From Variovorax ginsengisoli (GTDB taxonomy: Bacteria > Pseudomonadota > Gammaproteobacteria > Burkholderiales > Burkholderiaceae_C), in NCBI RefSeq assembly GCF_030486595.1, contig NZ_JAUJZH010000015.1:119116-183115 (forward strand): 64,000 bases of DNA, given 5' to 3'. The notes below the pieces were generated by a model, which was not told the origin of the DNA, ran no database searches, and saw only the letters and a program-made list of their open reading frames with translations. Shown here piece by piece: positions 24,706 through 32,447 of this stretch (position 1 is its first letter; every line of letters starts with the position of its first letter). The position numbers and the translations under genes were made by a program.

Positions 24706-25705
24706 TGTTTCGCGCCTCCTGCGCCGCGGCGCCCGGGGTGGCCGCCTTCTCGGCCTGCGCCGCGTCCGCGCGCTGGGCCCGCCGCTTGAGCCAGGTGCCG
24801 ACGATGCCGTCCGGCAGGAAGATGATCAACGCGATCAGGACCGGGCCGAACACCACCATGCGGTAGTCCTGCAGGAACTGCAGGCTCTGCGTCAGCCAGG
24901 TCACGATGAAGGTGCCGAGCAGCGGCCCCAGCAAGGTGCCGATGCCGCCGACCAGCACGAACATCACGAGGTCGAAGGTCACGGCCTCGCTCGCCAGGTC
25001 GGGACCGAGAAAGCGCACCTGTCCCGCATAGAGCGCGCCCGCGAAGCCGGCGTAGACCACCGACAGCACGAAGGACAGCGTCTTGGTGCGCATCAGGTCG
25101 ATGCCGAGCGCCTCGGCCAGGTCGTCGCTGTTGCGCACCGCCATGAAGCTGCGGCCCAGCAGCGAGCGCACGATGCGCGCCATGATCCACAGGCCGAGCA
25201 CCAGGAAGGCCAGCACCAGGTAGTACTGCGACAGGGGCGTTCCGAACTGCAGCGGGCCGATGCCGGTCGGCGCCGGGATGCCCATGATGCCGACCGGTCC
25301 GTGGGTCAGGCTTTCCCACTTCTCGATCAGCAGGAACATGATGTAGCTCACGCACAGCGTGAAGATCGAGAAGTAGTGGCCGCGCAGGCGCAGCGACAGC
25401 AGGCCGATGAAGTAGCCCAGCACCGCGGTCACCACGCCGGCCGCCAGGAAGGCGATCCAGAACGGCACCTGGTGGTCGACCGTGAGGATGCCGACCGTAT
25501 AGGCCCCCACCGCCATGAAGGCGCCGTGCGCGAGGTTGAACTGCCCGGTGTAGCCGGTGATCAGGTTCAGCCCGAGCGCGGCGATGGCCATGATGAAGGC
25601 CTGTGTCGCCACCGAGATCAGGTAGTTGTTCTGCGCGAACAGCGGGAACACCAGCGCCGCCGCGGCCAGCAGCGCCCAGCCGGTCTTGCCTTGCAGCCAG
25701 TTCAT
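24698..25705 (-). CDS. livM: Branched-chain amino-acid ABC transporter permease LivM
   Basis: A 335-residue inner-membrane permease with eight to ten hydrophobic helices. Family segments are visible: LGLNLITGYTGQFNLAHGAFM, split around the conserved TGQxxLxHG motif, and the cytoplasmic coupling loop SLLGRSFMAVRNSDDLAEALGI. GGIGTLLGPLLGTFI follows late. A polar Ala/Arg tail closes the protein. The start at 25705 (MNWLQGKTGW) overlaps the livH stop (ATGA), and its end overlaps livG. Confidence 0.93.
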   Translation of the reverse strand: MNWLQGKTGWALLAAAALVFPLFAQNNYLISVATQAFIMAIAALGLNLITGYTGQFNLAHGAFMAVGAYTVGILTVDHQVPFWIAFLAAGVVTAVLGYFIGLLSLRLRGHYFSIFTLCVSYIMFLLIEKWESLTHGPVGIMGIPAPTGIGPLQFGTPLSQYYLVLAFLVLGLWIMARIVRSLLGRSFMAVRNSDDLAEALGIDLMRTKTLSFVLSVVYAGFAGALYAGQVRFLGPDLASEAVTFDLVMFVLVGGIGTLLGPLLGTFIVTWLTQSLQFLQDYRMVVFGPVLIALIIFLPDGIVGTWLKRRAQRADAAQAEKAATPGAAAQEARNNA

Positions 25706-26565
25706 CAGCGCGCTCCCTTGGCGGTGAACAGGCCCTGTGGGCGGAACGACAGGATCACCACCAGCAGCACGAAGGCGATGATGTCCTTGTAGTCGGTCGA
25801 GAAGTAGAAGCCGCCGAAGCTCTCGGCCATGCCGATGATCAGCCCGCCCACGATCGCCCCCGGGAAACTGCCCATGCCGCCCAGGATGATGATCACAAAG
25901 GCCTTGGTGATGACCAGGTTGCCCATCGCCGGGTAGACCAGGTTGATGGGCGCATAGAGCACCGCCGCGACCGCCGCCAGCGCGCCCGAGATCGCGAACA
26001 CCAGCAGGGTCACGCGCGTGGCGTCGATGCCCACGAGGGCGGCGCCGTCGCGGTTCTGGGCCATCGCGATGATGGTCGAGCCGATCACCGTATGGTTCAG
26101 GAACAGGTGCAGCAGCACCATCAGGCCGAAGGCGCCGGCGATGATCAGGAGCCGCTGCAGCGGCGCCGTCAGCCCGAAGACCTCGACCACCTGGCCGTAG
26201 GGCGTCGGCATGCGATGGAAGTCGGCGCCGAACAGCGCCTGGGCGCCGGCCTCGAGGAACAGCAGCACGCCGATGGCGGCAATCATGTCGTGCAGCTCGG
26301 GCGCGTTGCGCAGCGGGTGGAACACCAACCGCTGCGTCAGCATCGAGATCGCCGCCACGATCGCGGCGGCGCCGGCCATCGCGAGCCAGTAGTTGAGGCC
26401 CAGCTTGGCCATCAGGTAGTAGCCCGCGAAGGCGCCCGCCATGTAGAACGCGCCATGGGCGAAGTTCGGCACGTGCAGGATGCCGTAGACCAGTGTCAGG
26501 CCCAGCGCCACCAGGCTGTAGACACCCCCGACGGTCAGGCCGTTCAGGAGTTGCTGAAAGAACAT
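25705..26565 (-). CDS. livH: Branched-chain amino-acid ABC transporter permease LivH
   Basis: A 286-residue permease that opens MFFQQLLNGLTVGGVYSLVA, the standard LivH N-terminus. It contains VPNFAHGAFYMAGAF, the coupling loop AMAQNRDGAALVGID, and near the C-terminus GGMGSFPGAIVGGLIIGMAES. It is the first gene of the five-gene block transcribed on the minus strand. A GTG two codons upstream is an alternative start. The promoter should lie in 26566-26745, shared with the divergent PEP-mutase-family gene. Confidence 0.93.
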   Translation of the reverse strand: MFFQQLLNGLTVGGVYSLVALGLTLVYGILHVPNFAHGAFYMAGAFAGYYLMAKLGLNYWLAMAGAAAIVAAISMLTQRLVFHPLRNAPELHDMIAAIGVLLFLEAGAQALFGADFHRMPTPYGQVVEVFGLTAPLQRLLIIAGAFGLMVLLHLFLNHTVIGSTIIAMAQNRDGAALVGIDATRVTLLVFAISGALAAVAAVLYAPINLVYPAMGNLVITKAFVIIILGGMGSFPGAIVGGLIIGMAESFGGFYFSTDYKDIIAFVLLVVILSFRPQGLFTAKGAR

Positions 26566-26745
26566 TTCCACATGATTCCTCGGTGTGACCCAGGCAATGC
26601 AGCCGCGGCTGCATCGAACGCGCCGGGCCATTGTGGAAGCAGGCGCGGCGGCGCCGACTAAGGTTTCTCCGGAGACGGCGTCGCCTTGGAGACTCGCGCT
26701 CCTACCGGGCGGTAGGGTGCAGAATGCGGCTCCTGGAGGTCCCCC

Positions 26746-27576
26746 ATGACACGCACCGTTGCTCAGAAACGCGCCGACTTCCGCTCGCTCCACGCGGCGG
26801 GCTCCTTCGTGCTCCCGAACCCCTGGGACATCGGCAGCGCGCGCTACCTCGAAGGCCTCGGCTTCAAGGCCCTGGCCACCACCAGCTCGGGCTGCGCCTG
26901 GTCGCTCGGGCGGCCCGACGGCGCGCTGTCGCGCGAGACCGTGCTGGCTCACTTGCGCACCATCGTGGCGGCCACCGACCTGCCGGTGAATGCCGACTTC
27001 GAGAGCGGCTTTGCCGCCGATCCCACAGGCGTCGCGCAGAGCGTCCGGCTGGCGATCGACACCGGCGTGGCCGGTCTGTCGATCGAGGATTCGACCGGCG
27101 ATCCCGCGCATCCGCTGTATGACATCGATGTTGCGGTGGCGCGCATGCGCGCCGCCCGCGCCGCCATCGACGAAGCCGGCGGCGACGTGCTGCTGGTCGG
27201 GCGGGCCGAGAACTTCTTCGCCGGCCGGCCCGACCTGGACGACGCCATCGCACGCCTGAAGGCCTATTCGGAGGCCGGCGCCGACTGCCTCTATGCGCCG
27301 GGCATCCGCACCCGCGAGCAGATCGCGGCCGTGGTCGCCGCGGTGGCGCCGAAGCCGGTCAACCTGCTGGTCGGTTCGAGCAGCGAGCTGACGATGAAGG
27401 ACATCGAGGCGCTGGGTGTGCGGCGGGTCAGCGTCGGCGGCGCACTCGCGCGCGCGGCGTGGGGCGGGTTCATCCGGGCCGCGCGCGGCCTCGCCGACGA
27501 GGGGCGCTTCGACGGCTTCGCGGAGGCCGCTTCGGGGAACGAGTTGAACGCGTTCTTCAAGGGTCGCGGCCCCTGA
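26746..27576 (+). CDS. Isocitrate lyase/phosphoenolpyruvate mutase family protein
   Basis: A 276-residue (beta/alpha)8 enzyme of the PEP mutase/ICL superfamily. The substrate-binding opening is LPNPWDIGSARYLEGLGF. NADFESGFA corresponds to the metal-binding DxxxG region. LSIEDSTGD follows, and LLVGRAENFF corresponds to the active-site VxARTD region. It lacks the KKCGH catalytic cysteine motif of true isocitrate lyase. It is therefore probably a carboxyphosphonoenolpyruvate mutase-like or oxaloacetate-hydrolase-like enzyme of unknown substrate. It is transcribed alone, divergent from livH. Confidence 0.85.
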   Translation: MTRTVAQKRADFRSLHAAGSFVLPNPWDIGSARYLEGLGFKALATTSSGCAWSLGRPDGALSRETVLAHLRTIVAATDLPVNADFESGFAADPTGVAQSVRLAIDTGVAGLSIEDSTGDPAHPLYDIDVAVARMRAARAAIDEAGGDVLLVGRAENFFAGRPDLDDAIARLKAYSEAGADCLYAPGIRTREQIAAVVAAVAPKPVNLLVGSSSELTMKDIEALGVRRVSVGGALARAAWGGFIRAARGLADEGRFDGFAEAASGNELNAFFKGRGP

Positions 27577-27632
27577 GATCGATACGGCAGCGCAGCCCTT
27601 CAGCATTCAGATGCGCTGCCGATATGGTTCTC

Positions 27633-27842
27633 ATGAACACCTACCCTACCTCCAGCCAGGCGACCGGTGTCGCCCGCACGCTCAGCAAGCGCATCCCCTG
27701 CACGATCGTGGTCTACCAGACCTCGGAAAGGGAGTTCGTCACGGCCCGCTCGAACGACCGGGTCAGCGGACTGATCCAGGGGGTCTACCGCGACGGCTAC
27801 CTGTTGCCGCCGGCGCATCGGGTCGAGCTTCCGGGGCGCTGA
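27633..27842 (+). CDS. Small hypothetical protein
   Basis: A 69-residue protein with no recognised domain. It has a Thr/Ser-rich N-terminus, then a segment RIPCTIVVYQTSEREFVTAR and a Tyr/Leu-rich end (YRDGYLLPPAHRVELPGR). An alternative start three codons upstream (ATG 27624) is possible. Composition and codon use look like a real high-GC gene. It ends three bases before the convergent VapC-like toxin gene. No function can be assigned. Confidence 0.5.
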   Translation: MNTYPTSSQATGVARTLSKRIPCTIVVYQTSEREFVTARSNDRVSGLIQGVYRDGYLLPPAHRVELPGR

Positions 27843-27845
27843 GGG

Positions 27846-28259
27846 TCAGGGCGCTGTCAACCAGTTCTCGACCGACAGCCCCTCCACACGGCGAAACTCA
27901 CGCTCGTTGTTGGTGACGAGCACCCAGCCTTCGGCGCGCGCATGCGCCGCGATCCAGAGGTCGTTGTTGCCGATAGGCTGGCCGATGCGCTCGAGGCGGC
28001 TGCGAATTTCGCCGTAGTGCTGGCTCGCCGCTTCGGTCAGCGGCGCGATCCGGATGGCGTGTTGCAGTTGCTCCAACGCCACCAATGCCTTGCTGCGGGC
28101 CTGGCTCTTTTCGGCACCGTTTTGCAGTTCACCGAAGGTGATGGCCGACATGGCCAGCACATCAGGCGCCAGTTGCTCGAAGCGCGCCCGCACGGCCGGT
28201 GGATTGTGCTTGGCAATGTAGATGCAGATGTTGGTGTCAAGCAGGAAGCGGATGGCCAT
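27846..28259 (-). CDS. vapC: VapC-family PIN-domain toxin
   Basis: A 137-residue PIN-domain ribonuclease toxin. The conserved acidic residues are in FLLDTNICIYIAK (first Asp), ITFGELQNG (Glu) and NNDLWIAAHA (Asp), the expected metal-binding set. VLVTNNEREF near the C-terminus also matches. VapC proteins cut initiator tRNA or rRNA, but the target here is unknown. The start overlaps the VapB stop by one base, showing coupled translation with the antitoxin. The operator lies upstream of vapB. Confidence 0.93.
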   Translation of the reverse strand: MAIRFLLDTNICIYIAKHNPPAVRARFEQLAPDVLAMSAITFGELQNGAEKSQARSKALVALEQLQHAIRIAPLTEAASQHYGEIRSRLERIGQPIGNNDLWIAAHARAEGWVLVTNNEREFRRVEGLSVENWLTAP

Positions 28260-28489
28260 CAGAAGGTCTCGCGTTCCTGGGGTGGACCGTCACCGCGGCC
28301 TCCGGCCATGAAACCGGCCGGCATGCGGACCAGAGCATCGAGGATCGTGACCGCGCTCACGGGCCGCTCGCGCAAGACGACGTCGTTGCCCTGACGAAAA
28401 ATCTCCACCTGCTCCGCGTTGAAGCGGAACTCCTTGGGCAACCGCACCGCCTGGCTGTTGCCGGATTGGAAGACACGGGCATAGGTCAT
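28259..28489 (-). CDS. vapB: VapB-family antitoxin
   Basis: A 76-residue antitoxin with an N-terminal swapped-hairpin (SpoVT/AbrB-like) DNA-binding domain: VFQSGNSQAVRLPKEFRF then EVEIFRQGNDVVLRE-like sequence. This is the usual VapB/MazE pattern. The Gly/Arg-rich C-terminus should wrap the toxin. The AAGGAG ribosome site overlaps one arm of the operator palindromes, so binding could also limit translation. It is expected to repress its own operon together with VapC. Confidence 0.92.
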   Translation of the reverse strand: MTYARVFQSGNSQAVRLPKEFRFNAEQVEIFRQGNDVVLRERPVSAVTILDALVRMPAGFMAGGRGDGPPQERETF

Positions 28490-28498
28490 GCGGGCTCC

Positions 28499-28527
28499 TT
28501 TTGTATATACAAAAAGTATATACTTTT
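28499..28527. promoter_or_regulatory. VapBC operator: two overlapping perfect 16-base palindromes
   Basis: TTTTGTATATACAAAA (28499-28514) and AAAAGTATATACTTTT (28512-28527) are each perfect palindromes sharing GTATATAC cores, with centres 13 bases apart. They lie 10-38 bases upstream of the vapB ATG, in a sharply AT-rich island within GC-rich DNA. The arrangement suits two VapBC oligomers binding side by side, and the cores could also contribute the -10 element. Confidence 0.85.
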
Positions 28528-28556
28528 GCGAAGTCTTGTCAATTGCCCAGCTCGAA

Positions 28557-28946
28557 TCAGGCGGTGATCTCCACCCGGTTGCCATCCGGATCCAGCACCA
28601 CGCTCTCGTAGTAGCCGTCGCCGGTTCGGCGCGGCCCGTCGAGCACCGGATAGCCGTCGGCCTTCAGGCGTTGCGTCAATTCGTCGACCGCTTCCTCGGA
28701 ACCCAGCGACACCGCGAAATGCGTCAGGCCCATGCGCTGGGCGCCCGGCTCGATGACCATCGGATTCAGCGTGGTGGTCGTCATCGCCTCGATCCGCGCA
28801 CCGTCGCCGAAGCTCAGGAAGCAGGATGCGAAGCCCTTGGCCCGATTGACATATCCGCTGCCCGCCAGGGCGCCGAAGTAGTCGACGTAGAAGCGCTTGA
28901 AACGCTCGAGGTCCTGGGTCCAGAGGGCGATGTGTTCGATGCGCAT
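28557..28946 (-). CDS. VOC-family (glyoxalase/bleomycin resistance-like) protein
   Basis: A 129-residue protein with the beta-alpha-beta-beta-beta VOC fold. It opens MRIEHIALWTQDLERFKRFY, with a metal-ligand histidine at residue 5. A mid-segment MGLTHFAVSLGSEEAVDEL supplies a second histidine, and the C-terminal SVVLDPDGNRVEITA ends with the glutamate ligand. This looks like a metal-binding glyoxalase-I-type member, but the substrate is unknown. It lies 67 bases upstream of vapB on the same strand with the AT-rich operator between. Confidence 0.88.
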   Translation of the reverse strand: MRIEHIALWTQDLERFKRFYVDYFGALAGSGYVNRAKGFASCFLSFGDGARIEAMTTTTLNPMVIEPGAQRMGLTHFAVSLGSEEAVDELTQRLKADGYPVLDGPRRTGDGYYESVVLDPDGNRVEITA

Positions 28947-29003
28947 GACGGCGTCCGGCGGGGTGCTGATCGCGGCGAGCGATGAGGACTCGCTGCGTTG
29001 GAG

Positions 29004-29438
29004 TCAGGATTTCACCACGCCGGCCTGATCGAGGTAGTCGCGCAGTCGCCGCTGGAGGTGGGGCACCGCATTCGCGTGATTCAGGAAGGCCTCGACCTTC
29101 ATCAATGCCCATTGCTGGCCCTCCTCGCCAAAGCGGATCACGGCGCACTGCTCAGGCGTCAGCGCGCCCACCATGAAGTAGCTCGCTGCGCCCGGGCGAC
29201 GCTCGCTCGGGTACGCACGCATCCAGTGCACGACCTCGGGCGCCAGCGACAGGCCGAACTCTTCATCAACCTCCCGCAATACGCATTCGACCGGCGACTC
29301 GTCGCCTTCACGCCCGCCGCCCGGCAGGTCCCAGCGGCCAGGAAACGGAATGCCTGCCTTGTCGTCTCGCTGGTAGGCCAGCAAGCGTTCCTTGCCAAAG
29401 AGAAGGGCGATCTTTGCGCCGTGAAAGTCGATGGTCAT
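29004..29438 (-). CDS. Nudix hydrolase
   Basis: A 144-residue hydrolase of nucleoside diphosphates linked to another moiety. The Nudix box starts at GGGREGDESPVECVLREV and continues DEEFGL, with the REVDEE metal-binding core intact (about residues 41-63). Substrate cannot be deduced from length or flanks. It is followed after a short gap by the VOC protein on the same strand. Its start at 29438 agrees with the conserved DFHGAKIALLFGKE N-terminal strand. Confidence 0.88.
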   Translation of the reverse strand: MTIDFHGAKIALLFGKERLLAYQRDDKAGIPFPGRWDLPGGGREGDESPVECVLREVDEEFGLSLAPEVVHWMRAYPSERRPGAASYFMVGALTPEQCAVIRFGEEGQQWALMKVEAFLNHANAVPHLQRRLRDYLDQAGVVKS

Positions 29439-29583
29439 CTTGCTGAGGTTCCGTCGGTGCGACCCAATTCAGCCGCGCTGCCACCTTCAACAGAATGCCA
29501 TGGAGGCCGCTTCGATGGCGCCGTCAACGCATCGGAAAAATCCCGCCGCGCCGAAAGATTCATGATCGTGGCGCGTCGGCGCC

Positions 29584-30939
29584 CTACTCCAGCCGCGGCT
29601 CCGCCCGCTCCTCACCCACCGGCGAGGCCGCCTCCGCGATCGCCAGCAGCGCACTGGCGGTGCGTTCGGCCGCCCCGCGGTTCGCGTTGGCGAAGGCCAG
29701 CGCGGCCTGCGACATCGCCTCGCGGCGCTCGGGGTTCTCGGTCAGCTTGAGCGCCGCCGTCACGGCGTGCTCCATGTCGGGCACCCGCTGCGAGGCACCG
29801 GCCGCCAGCGACAGCTCGGCCGCTTCCGCGAAGTTGAAGGTCGACGGACCCATGATGACGGGGCAGCCGCAGGCCGCGGCCTCGATCAGGTTCTGGCCGC
29901 CCAGCGCCTCGAAGCTGCCGCCAAGCAGCGCGACATCGGCCAGGCCGTAGTAGAGCGCCATCTCGCCAAGCGAATCGCCGAGCCAGATCTCGGACTCGGC
30001 CGGGGCGCCGGCGGCGCTGCGCCGCGCCACCGCGAAGCCATGCGACTCAACCAGCGCCGCGACTTCGTCGAAGCGCTGCGGGTGCCGCGGCACGATCATC
30101 CACTGCACGTCGTGCACGCGGCGGGCGATCGAACGAACGGCCTCCTGCTCGGGCGGTACCGGCGCCAGCGCGCCGAAGCGCTTGAGTACCTCGAGCAGCT
30201 GCCGCTCCTCGCCATCGCGCGAGCTTGCGAAGACCACGATCGGCTTGGGCAGCTGCCCGCGAAGCTTGGCCGCCGCGGCCAGCTGCCGCATGTCCGGCGT
30301 GGCGTCGAACTTGAGGTTGCCGTAGACGCCCGCGACCTTGGCGCCCAGCGACACCAGGCGATGCGAATCGGCCTCGGTCTGGGCCCACACGGCGGCCAGC
30401 GCCGAGTAGGCGGGCCGCGCCAGCCAGGCGAGCCGCTCGGCCCCGGCCAGCGACTTCTCGTTCAGGCGCGCATTGGCCAGCACCAGCGGGATGCCGCGTT
30501 CGGTGCAGGCGGCGGTCATCTCGGGCCAGACCTCGGTTTCCATCAGCACGCCGATGCGCGGCCGGAAGCGATCGAGAAAGCGGGCCACCGCGCCCGGCGA
30601 ATCCCAGGGCTGCCAGACCTGCAGGTCACCGGGCTGCAGCAGCTTGGCAGCCTCCTCGCGACCGGTGGCGGTGCCGTTGGTGAGCAGGATCGGAATGCCC
30701 GGGTACTGGCGGCGCAGTTCCTCGATCAGGATGCCGGCGGCCCGCGCCTCGCCCAGCGACACCGCGTGGATCCAGCACCAGCCGGTGCCGACGGCCTCGG
30801 CGTCGTAGTGGCCGAAGCGCTCCTCGACGGCGTGCGCGTAGCCGGGCTCGGCCGCGGCGCGGCGCCGCAGCTTGCGCCGCACCAGCGGCTGGGCCAGGGT
30901 GGTGAAGGCGCCATAAAGGCGCAGCAGCAGCGAACGCAC
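29584..30939 (-). CDS. waaA: 3-deoxy-D-manno-octulosonic acid transferase (Kdo transferase)
   Basis: Attaches Kdo to lipid A in the inner membrane, in lipopolysaccharide core synthesis. The protein (451 residues from GTG 30939) opens VRSLLLRLYGAFTTLAQPLV, a membrane-proximal anchor. It contains WIHAVSLGEARAAG (KdtA signature, GE motif) and the donor-site motif LGGSFEALGGQNLIEAAACG near the C-terminus. The GTG start is chosen because homologues begin MRSLLLRLYG; no ATG is available there. It starts 13 bases after the phosphohexomutase stop, so the two genes are probably an operon. Confidence 0.93.
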   Translation of the reverse strand: MRSLLLRLYGAFTTLAQPLVRRKLRRRAAAEPGYAHAVEERFGHYDAEAVGTGWCWIHAVSLGEARAAGILIEELRRQYPGIPILLTNGTATGREEAAKLLQPGDLQVWQPWDSPGAVARFLDRFRPRIGVLMETEVWPEMTAACTERGIPLVLANARLNEKSLAGAERLAWLARPAYSALAAVWAQTEADSHRLVSLGAKVAGVYGNLKFDATPDMRQLAAAAKLRGQLPKPIVVFASSRDGEERQLLEVLKRFGALAPVPPEQEAVRSIARRVHDVQWMIVPRHPQRFDEVAALVESHGFAVARRSAAGAPAESEIWLGDSLGEMALYYGLADVALLGGSFEALGGQNLIEAAACGCPVIMGPSTFNFAEAAELSLAAGASQRVPDMEHAVTAALKLTENPERREAMSQAALAFANANRGAAERTASALLAIAEAASPVGEERAEPRLE

Positions 30940-30952
30940 GCTCGGGCCGGCC

Positions 30953-32335
30953 TCAGTGCGCGGCCTCGGCCAGCTTCGCGTCGGGCTTGACACTGCGCAG
31001 CAGCGCCAGCATCTCGCCCTCGATGCGGTGCAGCGCGGCCTCGGTCTGGCCCTCGAAACGCAGCACCAGCACCGGCGTCGTGTTCGATGCCCGGACCAGG
31101 CCGAAGCCGTCGGGCCAGTCGACCCGCACGCCGTCGATGGTCGAGACCTGCGCCGGCGGCGCGAACTTCGCGCTCTCGACCAGTTGGGCGACCACGGCAT
31201 GCGGCTCGCCCTCGGCGCAGGCGACGTTGAGCTCGGGCGTCGAGAAGCTGGTCGCCAGCGCATTGAGCACGTCGCTCGCGTTCGGGCTCTTGCTGAGGAT
31301 CTCCAGCAGCCGGCAGCCGGCATAGGTGCCGTCGTCGAAGCCGAACCAGCGCTCCTTGAAGAAGATGTGGCCGCTCATCTCGCCGCCCAGCGGCGAATCG
31401 ATCTCTTTCATCTTGGCCTTGATCAGCGAGTGGCCGGTCTTGTAGATCAGCGGCTGGCCGCCCGCGGCGGCGATCGCCGGGCCCAGGCGCTGCGAGCACT
31501 TGACGTCGTAGACGATGGTCCCGCCCGGCACCCGCGACAGCACGTCCTGCGCGAACAGCATCATCTGGCGGTCGGGGTAGATGTTGCTGCCGTCCTTGGT
31601 GACGATGCCCAGGCGATCGCCGTCGCCGTCGAAGGCCAGGCCGAGCTCGGCGTCTCCCGCCTTCAGCGCGGCGATCAGGTCCTTGAGGTTCTCTGGCTTG
31701 CTCGGGTCGGGATGGTGGTTGGGGAAATTGCCGTCGACTTCGCTGAACAACTCGGTGACCTCGCAGCCGATGGCACGCAGGATCGCCGGTGCCGACGCGC
31801 CGGCGATGCCGTTGCCCGAATCGACCACGATCTTCAGCGGCCGCGCGAGCTTGATATCGCCCACGATGCGCCGGGTGTAGGCCTCGGTGACGTCGACCTT
31901 GCGCACCCTGCCGCCATCGGCCAGTACCGCGCTGCCCGCCTCCATGACCTGGCGCAGGCCCTGGATCTCGTCGCCATAGATGGCACGGCCGGCCAGCACC
32001 ATCTTGAAGCCGTTGTAGTCCTTCGGGTTGTGGCTGCCGGTCACCTGGATGCCGCTGCGGCACAGCGTATGGGCCGCGAAATAAAGCATCGGCGTGGTCA
32101 CCGCACCGACATCGATGACTTCGATGCCCGTGGCGACCAGGCCGCGGATCAGTGCCTGGGCCAGCGCCGGCCCCGACAGGCGTCCGTCCCGGCCCACCGC
32201 CACCGTCGTCTCGCCGGCCGCGCGCGCCGCACTGCCGAAGGCCCTGCCGAGGGCCTCGGCGACCTCCGCGTCGAGCGTGGCGGGCACGACGCCGCGGATG
32301 TCATAGGCCTTGAAGATCGACGCGCTGAGTTGCAT
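30953..32335 (-). CDS. Phosphomannomutase/phosphoglucomutase
   Basis: A 460-residue alpha-D-phosphohexomutase interconverting hexose 1- and 6-phosphates for envelope polysaccharide or nucleotide sugars. Motifs in order: the N-terminal IFKAYDIRGVVPATLDAEVA, the catalytic phosphoserine loop QVTGSHNPKDYNG, the metal site AFDGDGDRLG, and the sugar-specificity loop GGEMSGHIFFKERW. GxMSGH is typical of the AlgC/ManB group acting on both mannose and glucose phosphates. It lies upstream of and close to waaA. Confidence 0.93.
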   Translation of the reverse strand: MQLSASIFKAYDIRGVVPATLDAEVAEALGRAFGSAARAAGETTVAVGRDGRLSGPALAQALIRGLVATGIEVIDVGAVTTPMLYFAAHTLCRSGIQVTGSHNPKDYNGFKMVLAGRAIYGDEIQGLRQVMEAGSAVLADGGRVRKVDVTEAYTRRIVGDIKLARPLKIVVDSGNGIAGASAPAILRAIGCEVTELFSEVDGNFPNHHPDPSKPENLKDLIAALKAGDAELGLAFDGDGDRLGIVTKDGSNIYPDRQMMLFAQDVLSRVPGGTIVYDVKCSQRLGPAIAAAGGQPLIYKTGHSLIKAKMKEIDSPLGGEMSGHIFFKERWFGFDDGTYAGCRLLEILSKSPNASDVLNALATSFSTPELNVACAEGEPHAVVAQLVESAKFAPPAQVSTIDGVRVDWPDGFGLVRASNTTPVLVLRFEGQTEAALHRIEGEMLALLRSVKPDAKLAEAAH

Positions 32336-32447
32336 GAAAGGTATCCCCTGAAAGTTCCTAAAACGTCGAACATTGTAGGCATGGCCCCAACGAGCCAGAT
32401 GTCCGGAAACGGCTACTCTTGCGGAAGCGCAGCACTATCATCACCGC

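Noticed and set aside
26695..26715. Hairpin CTACC-GGGC-GGTAG before the PEP-mutase-family gene, considered as a riboswitch part
   Set aside because: Too short and without any riboswitch core around it.
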